From Pseudomonas sp. MWU13-2100 (GTDB lineage: Bacteria > Pseudomonadota > Gammaproteobacteria > Pseudomonadales > Pseudomonadaceae), in the NCBI RefSeq assembly GCF_023242365.1, contig NZ_JALLIX010000045.1, positions 1 through 53,901 of the forward strand: a stretch of 53,901 bases of DNA. The letters are read 5' to 3'. How positions within the stretch are numbered: the first letter of the stretch is position 1; each line of letters begins with the position of its first letter. Below the pieces are notes generated by a model that did no database searches, was not told where the DNA came from, and worked only from the letters and a program-made list of their open reading frames with translations. Below are positions 15,450 through 24,083 of this stretch, in pieces. The translations under genes and the position numbers were made by a program.

Positions 15450-16538
15450 TCACGGCCCCGCGTGCTTCAGCAACTCCTTGCGCAATTTGCCCGGTGACAG
15501 GCCGAACAGGCTCTGGAAATGCCGGATGAAATGCGGCGCGTCGGCAAAGCCGCATTCAAAGGCGATTTCGCCGATCTGCCGATCCGAGCTGACCAGCAGC
15601 CAGCGCCCGAAGCGCAGCCGCACCTGGCGGTAGAACTGCGCCGGGCTGGTATCGGTTTCCGCCATGAACAGCCGTTCCAACTGGCGTTTGCTGGTGCCGA
15701 CCCAATGGGCGATGGCTTCGATTTCCAGCGGTTCGGCCATGTGTTTTTCCATCAGCATCACCGCCTCGTGCAGGCGCCGGTTGGACGAGCTGGCATAACC
15801 CAGGGCCTTGCGCCGTTCGAGAAAGCTGCCGGTGCCGCTCTTGGCCACGGTCATCTGGTGCACCACCTTGCCGGCGCGGTCCGGGCCGCAGTGCATGCCG
15901 ATCAGATGCACTGCCAGCTCGATCACCGAGACGCCACCAGCACAGGTGATGCGGTCCTTGTCGATCAGAAAGTCGTTGTGGGTGATAAACCGCAGCGTCG
16001 GGAACAGGCGTTTCCAGTCATCGGCATGGTAGGCGTGCACGCAGGCGGTGTGGCCTTCCATCAGTCCGTGGCGAGCCAGGACGAAGCTGCCGGTGCACAG
16101 GCCGATCAAGGGCACGCCGGCCGCCGCGGCCTGGTGCAGGAACGCCGGGTAGCTTTTCGGCACATCGGCCAGCGAATCCAGCAGGCCGCCGATCACCACG
16201 ATGTAGTCGAAGCGTTGCGGGTCGCCCATCTCGCTGTCGATGGGCACATCCAGCCCTCCGCTGGAGGCGACGCGTTGCCCTGGCGTGCCCAGCACTTTCC
16301 ATTCGCAGCGGATCGGCCGGCTCTGGTCGCCGGTGTCGGCGGCATGGCGCAGCGCATCGGTCAGCCCGGACAACGACAGCAACGGAAAGCGCGGCCAGAG
16401 CACGATGCCCACCGACAGTTCGGCCGTTCCGCGGCGCTTGCGCGGGGCGGGCGCCGGTTGCTGGTCGAGGCGCGCCACCAGGCTCGGTTCGCCGGCCTCG
16501 TTCGCGGTTTCATGAAGATGTCGCAAATATTCAATCAT
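15450..16538 (-). CDS. GlxA family AraC-type transcriptional regulator
   Basis: A 362-residue protein. The N-terminal DJ-1/PfpI-like domain (about 35-210) contains FDYIVVIGGLLDSL and the nucleophile-elbow-like segment LIGLCTGSFVLARHGLM. The C-terminal AraC domain has two helix-turn-helix units, ending IGEIAFECGFADAPHFIRHFQ and FGLSPGKLRKE. The frame stays open far upstream, but ATG 16538 (MIEYLRHLHETANEAG) is the first sensible start. It faces the transporter/amidase operon across about 99 bp, so it probably controls it in response to the imported substrate. A broken relative lies just downstream. Confidence 0.88.
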   Translation of the reverse strand: MIEYLRHLHETANEAGEPSLVARLDQQPAPAPRKRRGTAELSVGIVLWPRFPLLSLSGLTDALRHAADTGDQSRPIRCEWKVLGTPGQRVASSGGLDVPIDSEMGDPQRFDYIVVIGGLLDSLADVPKSYPAFLHQAAAAGVPLIGLCTGSFVLARHGLMEGHTACVHAYHADDWKRLFPTLRFITHNDFLIDKDRITCAGGVSVIELAVHLIGMHCGPDRAGKVVHQMTVAKSGTGSFLERRKALGYASSSNRRLHEAVMLMEKHMAEPLEIEAIAHWVGTSKRQLERLFMAETDTSPAQFYRQVRLRFGRWLLVSSDRQIGEIAFECGFADAPHFIRHFQSLFGLSPGKLRKELLKHAGP

Positions 16539-16637
16539 TTGTGCAAAGCATCCAACTGATTCAGGTGCCCTCGGCCCTAGGATGAAGGCCTGCCCACCAT
16601 CCTGTCGTTCAATAAGAAAACCAACGAGGTGCACACG

Positions 16638-17507
16638 ATGAACAAGCCTGACATACAACGTTTTACCGGCTTTTGCGCCGGGTTGATACTGTCCCTGCTG
16701 GCCGCGGGCCCGGCGTTCGCGCTGGACACCGTGGAGCCGGGCAGCCTGACCATCGCCTTCAGCGGTGACATGCCGGGGACCGGTTATCAAGATAGCAAGA
16801 TGGTCGGCTACGACGGTGAAATCCTTCAACAAATTTCCGAGAAGCTGGGGATGAAGGTCAAGCCGGCGCTGATGGAGTGGTCGGGGACCATTGCCTCGGT
16901 GCAGGCCCGCCGCGTCGACGTCATGGCCGGGACCATGGGCTGGACCGAGCAGCGCTCGAAAATCATGGCCCTGAGCGATCCGATCCACTATTTCAAGAAC
17001 GGCATCACCCAGACCGACAAGACCGACTGGAAGACCCTCAAGGACCTGCAGGGCAAGAAGGTCGGGACCATCACCGGGTTCTCCTTCATTCCCGAGATGC
17101 GCAAGATCCCGGGGCTGCAAGTGACGCTCTACGACACCTCGGACGCCGCCGTGCGTGACCTGCTCGCCGGGCGTATCGATGCGGTGATCGGTGATCCGCC
17201 GGTCATGCAGTACGCCATTTCCCGTAACGCCCAGTGGCACCTGCACTTCAATGCCTTTACCGACAATGACCCCGATTTTCCCTTGCTGACCGGGCTGGGG
17301 CAGGTGGTGTTCGGTTTCAACAAGGACAATCCGCAGCTGCTGGCGGCGGTCAATGCACAGATCCAGGCGCTCTGGAAAACCTGCGAGATGCGCAAGATCG
17401 GCGCTCGCTACGGCCTGACCCAGGATGTCTGGTTCATGCCCCAGGGCAAGGATCTGCGCCTGAGCGTCGACCGTCCGGCGGATTGGAAACTGCCTGGCTG
17501 CCAATAA
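16638..17507 (+). CDS. Amino acid ABC transporter substrate-binding protein
   Basis: A 289-residue periplasmic binding protein of the polar amino acid family (SBP_bac_3). The signal peptide is about residues 1-28 (GFCAGLILSLLAAGPAFA). The mature protein shows LTIAFSGDMPGTGYQD, VGYDGEILQQISEKLG and GRIDAVIGDPPVMQYAI, as in glutamine/histidine-type receptors. It is the first gene of a seven-gene operon and should deliver the substrate to the two permeases. ATG 16638 follows AACGAGG. The ligand is unknown; the enzymes downstream suggest an amide-bearing amino acid derivative. Confidence 0.88.
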   Translation: MNKPDIQRFTGFCAGLILSLLAAGPAFALDTVEPGSLTIAFSGDMPGTGYQDSKMVGYDGEILQQISEKLGMKVKPALMEWSGTIASVQARRVDVMAGTMGWTEQRSKIMALSDPIHYFKNGITQTDKTDWKTLKDLQGKKVGTITGFSFIPEMRKIPGLQVTLYDTSDAAVRDLLAGRIDAVIGDPPVMQYAISRNAQWHLHFNAFTDNDPDFPLLTGLGQVVFGFNKDNPQLLAAVNAQIQALWKTCEMRKIGARYGLTQDVWFMPQGKDLRLSVDRPADWKLPGCQ

Positions 17508-17574
17508 TAAAGCGTGGTGCGCAGGGTCAGCTGGTCGACCCTGCGCCGGACCGAGAAAAAAGCGGGTGAGCAAG

Positions 17575-18363
17575 ATGTCCAACCTGGTAGAACCTGCGCT
17601 GTTGCGCGTGTGTGACCTGTACAAGAGTTATGGCGACCTGGAGGTGCTCAAGGGCATCAGCCTGGAGCTCAAGGCCGGGGAAACCCTGTCGTTGATCGGC
17701 CCCAGTGGTTCCGGCAAGTCGACCTGTCTACGCTGCATCAATTACCTGGAGAAACCCAGCCGGGGTGAAATCTGGCTCGGCGATGAACTGATCGGGCAAG
17801 CCCGCGACGGTTCGCGCCTGCGTTTGCTCAGCGACCGGGAAATGGCCCCGCAACGGCTGGAGATCGCCATGGTCTTCCAGCTGTTCTACCTGTGGCCGCA
17901 CTTGAACGTCCGCGACAACGTCGCGCTGGGTTCGATCAAGGCCCGTGGCATGCCGCGCAAGCAGGCTTACGAGCTGGCCGAAGCGATGCTGGAGAAGGTC
18001 CATTTGCGGCACAAGGCCGACGCTTACCCCGAGCAGTTGTCCGGCGGCCAGCAGCAGCGGGTAGCCATTGCCCGGGCCCTGGCGCAGCAACCCAAGGTCA
18101 TCCTGTTCGATGAGCCGACTTCGGCCCTCGACCCCGAACTGGTGGGCGAAGTCCTGGCGGTGATCCGTGAGCTGGCCGAAGAGGGCCGGACCATGATCAT
18201 GGTCACCCACGAAGTCCGCTTTGCCCGTGATGTGGCCGATCGGGTGATTTTCATGGACGGCGGCCATATCGTCGAGCAGGGGCCTTCCGCCCAGGTGATC
18301 GACACGCCCAGCCATGAGCGCACCCGCAGCTTCCTCGGGCGCATGGCCATGGAGCAGGCTTGA
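17575..18363 (+). CDS. Amino acid ABC transporter ATP-binding protein
   Basis: A 262-residue ATPase with the Walker A motif GPSGSGKST, Q-loop in MVFQLFYLWPH, signature LSGGQQQR, Walker B VILFDEPTSALD and H-loop MVTHE. It is of the GlnQ/HisP type that powers polar amino acid uptake. ATG 17575 has GGTGAG four bases upstream; GTG 17566 in the same frame would add three residues. It lies 67 bp after the binding-protein gene and directly abuts the first permease. The usual FNLFPH segment after the Q-loop reads FYLWPH here, a minor variant. Confidence 0.92.
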   Translation: MSNLVEPALLRVCDLYKSYGDLEVLKGISLELKAGETLSLIGPSGSGKSTCLRCINYLEKPSRGEIWLGDELIGQARDGSRLRLLSDREMAPQRLEIAMVFQLFYLWPHLNVRDNVALGSIKARGMPRKQAYELAEAMLEKVHLRHKADAYPEQLSGGQQQRVAIARALAQQPKVILFDEPTSALDPELVGEVLAVIRELAEEGRTMIMVTHEVRFARDVADRVIFMDGGHIVEQGPSAQVIDTPSHERTRSFLGRMAMEQA

Positions 18364-19020
18364 ATGAGCAGCCTCCAGACCTTTTTCGGCTTGTTGCCCC
18401 TGCTGTTGAGCGGTGCCCTGACGGCACTCGAAATCGCCCTGTGCACCCTGGTGCTGGCCAGTATCGGCGGCCTGGCACTGGCGGTGTGGCTGACCTTCAG
18501 CCGCTCGCGGCTGGTGCAGGCGGGTATTGCCTGTTTTATCGAATGGATGCGCAATGTGCCGGCCCTGGCGCATTTGTTCCTGATCTACTTCGGCCTGTCG
18601 TACCTGGGGATCAATCTGCCCGCGTGGCTGGCGGCCATTGTCGGCCTGAGCCTGGTGGGCAGTGCCGTGCTCTGCGACATTTTTCGCGCCGGCCTGCAGT
18701 CGCTGCATGTCGGGCAATACGAGGCCGGCCTGGCGGTCGGGCTGACCCGTTCGCAGATCTTGGCCAGCATCCTCTTGCCCCAGTCGCTGCGCCGTTCGTT
18801 GCCGGCCTTCGCCAACTACGTCACGCAGTTGATCAAGGACACCTCCATCGCCTCGGCCATCGCCGTGCCGGAAATCATGTTCCTGGCGCGCAACCTGGTG
18901 ACCTCGACCTTCCAGACCTCGTTGATCTACTTCGCGGTGATGTGTCTCTACGCCGCGATGATTCTGCCCATCGGCCTGGGTTTTATCCGCCTTGAACGGC
19001 ATTGGGGGAGCGCACGATGA
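18364..19020 (+). CDS. Amino acid ABC transporter permease (first subunit)
   Basis: A 218-residue membrane protein of the HisM/GlnP type with about five helices, for example TALEIALCTLVLASIGGLAL near the N-terminus. The EAA loop that docks on the ATPase reads YEAGLAVGLTRSQILASILLPQ. Its ATG follows the ATPase stop without a gap, and it overlaps the next permease by four bases. The two permeases probably form a heterodimer. Confidence 0.9.
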   Translation: MSSLQTFFGLLPLLLSGALTALEIALCTLVLASIGGLALAVWLTFSRSRLVQAGIACFIEWMRNVPALAHLFLIYFGLSYLGINLPAWLAAIVGLSLVGSAVLCDIFRAGLQSLHVGQYEAGLAVGLTRSQILASILLPQSLRRSLPAFANYVTQLIKDTSIASAIAVPEIMFLARNLVTSTFQTSLIYFAVMCLYAAMILPIGLGFIRLERHWGSAR

Positions 19021-19700
19021 TCAGCTTCTTTGCGCAATACCCCGAATATTGGAGCGACTGGACCGCGCGTCTGCTGCAAGGCGGTGTGGTCACCGCGAAG
19101 TTGTCCCTGGGCGGCTTTGCCCTGGCGGCGCTGCTCGGTAGCTTGCTGACCTGGGCCTTGCGCAGCCCGTTTGCCTGGCTGCGGCGCTCGGCGCTGTATT
19201 TTATTCAGGGCATGCGTGCATTGCCGCTGCTGGCCTTGCTGCTGGCGCTGTATTTCTCCCTGCCGAGCCTGGGCCTGACCTTGTCCGGCTTCGAGGCCGG
19301 GATCCTCGGGCTGGGCTTGCAGGGCAGTGCCTATATCGCCGAGATCCTGCGCGGCGGCCTGGATGCCTTGCACCGTGGGCAGCGTGAGTCGGCGATTGCC
19401 GTCGGCCTGACACCGTTCCAGGCGTTCACCGCGGTGATCCTGCCCCAGGCGATCCGCGGGATGCTGCCACCCTTGCTCAACGCCTATGTGTCGATCCTCA
19501 AGGACAGTTCGCTGTGCGCGCTGATCGCCACCGACGAGCTGATGCTGGCTGCCCGGGCGATCGCTTCGGAGAGCTTTCTGCCGATGCACATCTTCCTGTT
19601 GGTCGGCCTGTTCTATTTCGTGATCGCGTTCCCGCTTTCCCTGCTGTCGCGGGTGCTTGAGAAGCGCTTTTCCCGTGGCCGCAAAAGCCTGAGAGGTTGA
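19017..19700 (+). CDS. Amino acid ABC transporter permease (second subunit)
   Basis: A 227-residue membrane protein, second permease of the same transporter. Helices include AKLSLGGFALAALLGSLLTW, LGLGLQGSAYIAEILRGG and IFLLVGLFYFVIAFPLSLLS. The EAA loop is RESAIAVGLTPFQAFTAVIL. Start ATG 19017 overlaps the preceding stop (ATGA). The amidase begins four bases after its stop, so translation is probably coupled along the operon. Confidence 0.9.
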   Translation: MISFFAQYPEYWSDWTARLLQGGVVTAKLSLGGFALAALLGSLLTWALRSPFAWLRRSALYFIQGMRALPLLALLLALYFSLPSLGLTLSGFEAGILGLGLQGSAYIAEILRGGLDALHRGQRESAIAVGLTPFQAFTAVILPQAIRGMLPPLLNAYVSILKDSSLCALIATDELMLAARAIASESFLPMHIFLLVGLFYFVIAFPLSLLSRVLEKRFSRGRKSLRG

Positions 19701-19704
19701 CTGG

Positions 19705-21129
19705 ATGAATTCCCTGGACCACAGCACTTTCCACAGTATCGGCCAGTTGCAGCAGGCGCTGCGCAGTGGCCGCCTGACCAGCGAGTCCCTGGTGCGCGCC
19801 CAACTGGCTCGCATCGAGCGCTTCAACGGCCAGCTCAACGCCTATGTCGAGGCCTATACCCAACGTGCGCTGGGCGCGGCCATTGCGGCTGACCAGCAGC
19901 GGGCCGCCGGGGTCGACCTCGGGCCGTTGCATGGCATTCCGATAGCGATCAAGGACCTGTTTGAAATCGCCGGGCAGGCCATCACCGCTGGCTCGCTGGC
20001 GCAGCCTCCGCGCATCTCGCGCCTCACGGCAACCGCCGTGCAGCGTTTGGAGCGGGCCGGGGCGATTATCCTGGGCAAGACCCATACGGTGGAGTTCGCC
20101 TTCGGTGGCTGGGGCACCAATGCGGTGATGGGCACACCCTGGAATCCCTGGGACCGCGAAGTCCACCGGGCGCCGGGCGGTTCCAGCAGCGGCTCGGCGG
20201 TGGCGGTGGCCAGCGGCTTGGCCAGCGCCGCCCTGGGCACCGATACCGGTGGCTCGGTGCGGATTCCCGCCGGCATGTGCGGCCTGGTGGGCTTGAAGAC
20301 CACCCGTGGGCTGATCAGCCGCCATGGCTTGATCGAACTCTGCCCGTCGCTGGACTCGGTGGGACCGCTCACCCATACCGTGGAGGACGCGGCCTGGATG
20401 CTCGATGCCTTGCTCGGCCCCGATCCGTTGGACCCGGTCTCGGCGCAGGCGCCGATGTTCAGTGCCGCGGCGGGACTCGATCAACCGGTGGCAGGGCTCA
20501 GAATCTGGATATTGCCCCAGGCCGAACGCGCCGCCATTGCGAGCGATATCCTGGCGGCCTACGATCAAGGGCTGGAGCAACTGGCCGCGTTGGGCATGCA
20601 CCTGGTGGAGCAGCCACTGCCGCGCTCGCTGGAACTGTGCATGCGGGTGGCCGGCGGGCTGATGAGTGCCGAAGGTTATGCCAGCCTGGGGGCCCTGTTC
20701 GAACAGAGCGACCTGCGTTTCGATCCTCACGTCCAGCGCCGTGTATTGAGCGGCAAGGCCATCGATTCGGCGGCCTATATCGACTTGCATAACCAACGCC
20801 GCGCCGCGCGCAAGGCCATGCAGGAGGCGATGCTGAATGTCGATGCCTGCGTGTTCCCGACCAATGCCGTCGGCAGCGTGCCCCTGGATCAGGTCGATGA
20901 GTACGGCACGCCGCTGGCCTTGCTGGGGCGTTTCGCCAACTTGCTCAATCTGTGTTCGGTGGCGTTGCCGGTGGGTTTTGACGGTCAAGGCATGCCGGTG
21001 TCGATGCAGATTGTCGGCAAGGCGTTCGCCGAGCCGCTGATCCTGCGCATCGGTCATGCCTATCAGCAGCAGACCGATTGGCATCGGCTGACCCCGAGCG
21101 GCTGGGCCCTGGGCAAGGAGGCGGTGTAA
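19705..21129 (+). CDS. Amidase signature family hydrolase
   Basis: A 474-residue amidase. The Ser-cisSer-Lys triad is visible: Lys83 in AIKDLFEIAG, the cis-serine Ser160 in GGSSSGSAVAVASG, and the nucleophile Ser184 in GTDTGGSVRIPAG. The 24-residue spacing between the serines is normal. The absence of a signal peptide places it in the cytoplasm. It likely cleaves an amide or N-acyl bond in the molecule brought in by the transporter and releases an amino acid for the next enzyme. ATG 19705 follows AGAGGTTGACTGG, four bases after the permease stop. The substrate is unknown; GatA is excluded by context. Confidence 0.88.
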   Translation: MNSLDHSTFHSIGQLQQALRSGRLTSESLVRAQLARIERFNGQLNAYVEAYTQRALGAAIAADQQRAAGVDLGPLHGIPIAIKDLFEIAGQAITAGSLAQPPRISRLTATAVQRLERAGAIILGKTHTVEFAFGGWGTNAVMGTPWNPWDREVHRAPGGSSSGSAVAVASGLASAALGTDTGGSVRIPAGMCGLVGLKTTRGLISRHGLIELCPSLDSVGPLTHTVEDAAWMLDALLGPDPLDPVSAQAPMFSAAAGLDQPVAGLRIWILPQAERAAIASDILAAYDQGLEQLAALGMHLVEQPLPRSLELCMRVAGGLMSAEGYASLGALFEQSDLRFDPHVQRRVLSGKAIDSAAYIDLHNQRRAARKAMQEAMLNVDACVFPTNAVGSVPLDQVDEYGTPLALLGRFANLLNLCSVALPVGFDGQGMPVSMQIVGKAFAEPLILRIGHAYQQQTDWHRLTPSGWALGKEAV

Positions 21130-22358
21130 TGGAGATTTGCGTGGTGGGCGCCGGCATCGTCGGCTTGAGCAGTGCCTGGTTCCTGCACCGGGCCGGGCAT
21201 CGTGTCACGGTGATCGACCAGGCGTCCGGTCCCGGCATGGGGGCCGTGGGCGGCAACGGCGCGCAGTTGAGCTACAGCTATGTGCAGCCGTTGGCCGATC
21301 CGTCGCTGTTGCCGGGGATTCCAAAACTGTTGCTCGACCGTAGTGGGCCGTTGCGCTTCACCCCGCAGTGGAGTCCGGAACAATGGCGCTGGTGCATGGC
21401 GTTTCTGGCGGCCTGCCGGACTTCGGTCTCGCGCCAGACCACGGTGGAGTTGTTGGCGCTGGCAACCGAGAGTCGCCAGGCCCTGGATGGGTTTATGCAG
21501 GAGCAGCATCTGGACTGCGATTTCACCCGCACCGGCAAGCTGGTGCTGTACCCGGACGCCGAAGGGCTGGACAAGGCGCAGCGTCAGGTGCGGTTCCAGG
21601 CCGGTCTCGGCTCGCGACAGCAGGTGGTCAGCGCCGGTGAGGCGGTGGCGATCGAGCCAGCGCTGGCTGGCTATCAGTCGGCGTTTCATGGTGCGATTCA
21701 CACCGATAGCGAATGCGCGGTGGACGGTCTCAAGCTGTGTCGCGAAATGGCCCGGATCATGGCGGGCGAGGGCGTTCAATTGTTGTTCGACCGCAAGGTC
21801 GAAGGTTTCCAACGCCGTGGTGAGCAGATCACCGCGCTGAACCTGAGGCATGTCGATAAAGGGGCTGAAGTGCTGCACAGCGAGGCGGTGGTATTGGCAG
21901 CAGGCGCCTACAGCACGGGCTTGCTGGCGCAACTGGGTAGCCGTTTGCCAGTCTATCCACTCAAGGGCTACAGCATTACCTTACCGATTACCGAGCACAC
22001 CCGGGCGCCAACGGTCAGCATTACCGATATGCGCCGCAAGACCGTGTTTGCCCGGATCGGTGATCGTCTGCGGGTCGCCGGAATGGTGGAGTTGTGCGGG
22101 ATGGACGCATCGATTCCGGCGGCGCGGATCGAGCAACTGCAAGCCTCGACCGAGGCACTGTTCGGCGGCGGCTGGCACACCGGGGATTGTCAGCCATGGA
22201 GCGGTTGGCGGCCGGCGACGCCCACCGGCAGGCCTGTGCTTGAACACCTCGCAGACAGTAACCTGTACCTCAACACCGGGCATGGCGCACTGGGCATGAC
22301 CCTGGCCTTTGGCAGCGCGCAGCGCCTGGTGCGGTTGGTCGAACACGCGGCCGGCTGA
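21129..22358 (+). CDS. FAD-dependent amino acid oxidoreductase (DadA-like)
   Basis: A 409-residue DAO-family flavoprotein. The dinucleotide motif is at the very N-terminus (MEICVVGAGIVGLSSAWFLHR), followed by the acidic residue of VTVIDQ. The C-terminal part has GWRPATPTGRPVLEH and NLYLNTGHGALGMTLAFGSA, as in D-amino acid dehydrogenase DadA. It should oxidise an amino acid, perhaps of D configuration, to an imino acid. Its ATG shares one base with the amidase stop, and AAGGAGG lies eight bases upstream. RidA follows. It differs from the PuuB-like oxidase encoded just downstream. Confidence 0.85.
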   Translation: MEICVVGAGIVGLSSAWFLHRAGHRVTVIDQASGPGMGAVGGNGAQLSYSYVQPLADPSLLPGIPKLLLDRSGPLRFTPQWSPEQWRWCMAFLAACRTSVSRQTTVELLALATESRQALDGFMQEQHLDCDFTRTGKLVLYPDAEGLDKAQRQVRFQAGLGSRQQVVSAGEAVAIEPALAGYQSAFHGAIHTDSECAVDGLKLCREMARIMAGEGVQLLFDRKVEGFQRRGEQITALNLRHVDKGAEVLHSEAVVLAAGAYSTGLLAQLGSRLPVYPLKGYSITLPITEHTRAPTVSITDMRRKTVFARIGDRLRVAGMVELCGMDASIPAARIEQLQASTEALFGGGWHTGDCQPWSGWRPATPTGRPVLEHLADSNLYLNTGHGALGMTLAFGSAQRLVRLVEHAAG

Positions 22359-22381
22359 CGTTTATCCAAGGAGAAAGACCG

Positions 22382-22735
22382 ATGACGATTCAACGTTTCC
22401 AGAGCAATGGGCGGATGTCCGGTGTGGTCAGCCATGGCGATGTGCTTTACCTCGCCGGCCAGGTACCGGGCGATCTGCAAGGCGACATTGAGTCCCAGAC
22501 CCGCCAGGTGCTGGAGAAGATCGACGGACTGCTGGCCCTGGCCGGCAGCGACAAGACTCGCTTGCTCAGCGCGCAGATCTGGCTCAAGCATATCGACCGC
22601 GACTTCGCGGCGATGAACGCAGTCTGGGATGCCTGGTTGCCGGAGGGCGGTGCTCCGGCACGGGCCACGGTAGAAGCCAACCTGGCGCGGCCTGAGGTAT
22701 TGGTGGAAATCATGGTGATTGCGGCCAAGGCCTGA
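22382..22735 (+). CDS. RidA family enamine/imine deaminase
   Basis: A 117-residue RidA/YjgF/UK114 protein. GDVLYLAGQVPGD, LLALAGSDKTRLLSAQIWL and the terminal ARATVEANLARPEVLVEIMV are typical; the arginine in PARATVEA matches the ligand-binding arginine. RidA proteins hydrolyse reactive imines/enamines to keto acids and ammonia. Placed directly after an imine-forming oxidoreductase, it probably finishes that reaction. AAGGAG lies before ATG 22382. It is the last gene of the operon and convergent with the polyamine cluster. Confidence 0.9.
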   Translation: MTIQRFQSNGRMSGVVSHGDVLYLAGQVPGDLQGDIESQTRQVLEKIDGLLALAGSDKTRLLSAQIWLKHIDRDFAAMNAVWDAWLPEGGAPARATVEANLARPEVLVEIMVIAAKA

Positions 22736-22781
22736 TGCCCCCATAGACATCGTCGTTTCCAAACCTCTCTGGCAACGGTTT

Positions 22782-24083
22782 TCAGCCCAGCGCCTCACGC
22801 AACCGATGCCACAACATCCCCAGCGCCAGCAGCGGCGAGCGCAAGATCTTGCCCCCCGGAAAGGTCATATGCGGCACGGCACTGAAGATATCCATGCCCT
22901 GGCTCTGTCCGGCATGGATCGCCTCGGCCAACAACCGCGCGGTCCAGTGGGTCACGTTGACGCCATGACCCGAATAGCCCTGGGCATAGAACACATTCGG
23001 ATGCTGTTGCAGGCGCCCGACCTGAGGGAAACGATTGGCGGTGATGCCGATCATGCCGCCCCATTGATAGTCGATGCGCGCATCCGCCAGTTGCGGGAAC
23101 ACCTTGAGCATCTTCGGTCGCATATAGGCACCGATATCCCCCGGATCACGCCCTGAGTAGTGGCAGGCACCGCCGAACAGCAGGCGCTTGTCGGCAGAGA
23201 GACGGTAGTAATCCAGCCCGACTTTCTGGTCACACAGCGACAGGTTTTGCGGAATCAGCTCGGCCGCCAGCTCGGCGGCCAATGGTTCGGTGGCGATGAT
23301 ATAGCTGCCAGCCGGCAGCACCTTGCCGCTCAAACGTGGTTCCAGGTCCTCCAGGTGTGCATTGCAGGCCAGTACCAGGCTATTGGCGCGCACACTGCCG
23401 CTGGCACAACGCACCTCCACCGTACTGCCATGGATCAGCTCCAGCACCGGGCTGTGCTCGAAGATCTGGACTCCCAGCGCCTGCGCCGCCCGGGCTTCAC
23501 CGAGCACCAGGTTGAGCGGGTGCAAATGTCCAGAACCCCTGTCGATCAGGCCGCCGGCATACGCCGTGCTGGCCACCACCTGGGCCATGTCCTGGGGCGC
23601 GACAATCCGGGTTTCATGGGCATAACCCAGTTCCGCCAGATGCTCCTGCTCGGCGCGGAACGCGGCGAACTGTGCCGGAGTGTTGGCCAGTTCGCAGAAA
23701 CCCCAGCGCAGATCGCAGTCGATGGCATGCTCGCGGATGCGATTGCCCACCACCTCGACCGACTCGATACCGGCACGCTCCAGATAACGCACGCCTTCCG
23801 TGCCGACATACTTGGCAAAACCGCTGACATCATGGCCGATGCCCCGAATCAACTGCCCGCCATTGCGCCCGCTGGCCCCCCAGCCGATCCGCCGGCCTTC
23901 CAGCAGCACCACCGACAGCCCACGCTGCGCCAGTTCGATGGCGGTGTTGACGCCGGTAAAACCGCCGCCGATCACGCACACATCGGCAGTCACCTGGGAG
24001 TCGAGCCGGGGATAATCCGGCTTCGAGCCGGCGGTCGCCGCGTAATAGGAGCGAGCATGTTCCATTGGGCTGGCTTGACTCAT
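22782..24083 (-). CDS. puuB: Gamma-glutamylputrescine oxidoreductase-like FAD protein (PuuB/PauB family)
   Basis: A 433-residue DAO-family flavoprotein. The FAD motif is CVIGGGFTGVNTAIELAQRG, followed by GWGASGRNGGQLIRG, which is typical of PuuB/PauB. Near the C-terminus are YQWGGMIGITANRFPQVG and YAQGYSGHGVNVTH. These enzymes oxidise gamma-glutamylated polyamines to the aldehyde. Its start overlaps the stop of the upstream polyamine-binding protein gene by four bases, and a glutamate-polyamine ligase-like gene heads the operon. Which polyamine is used cannot be read from the sequence. Confidence 0.85.
   Translation of the reverse strand: MSQASPMEHARSYYAATAGSKPDYPRLDSQVTADVCVIGGGFTGVNTAIELAQRGLSVVLLEGRRIGWGASGRNGGQLIRGIGHDVSGFAKYVGTEGVRYLERAGIESVEVVGNRIREHAIDCDLRWGFCELANTPAQFAAFRAEQEHLAELGYAHETRIVAPQDMAQVVASTAYAGGLIDRGSGHLHPLNLVLGEARAAQALGVQIFEHSPVLELIHGSTVEVRCASGSVRANSLVLACNAHLEDLEPRLSGKVLPAGSYIIATEPLAAELAAELIPQNLSLCDQKVGLDYYRLSADKRLLFGGACHYSGRDPGDIGAYMRPKMLKVFPQLADARIDYQWGGMIGITANRFPQVGRLQQHPNVFYAQGYSGHGVNVTHWTARLLAEAIHAGQSQGMDIFSAVPHMTFPGGKILRSPLLALGMLWHRLREALG

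Noticed and set aside
16539..17624. Extension of the GlxA regulator frame to 724 codons
   Set aside because: It would run antisense through the whole binding-protein gene; the extra part has no domain, and the GlxA family length is about 320-370.
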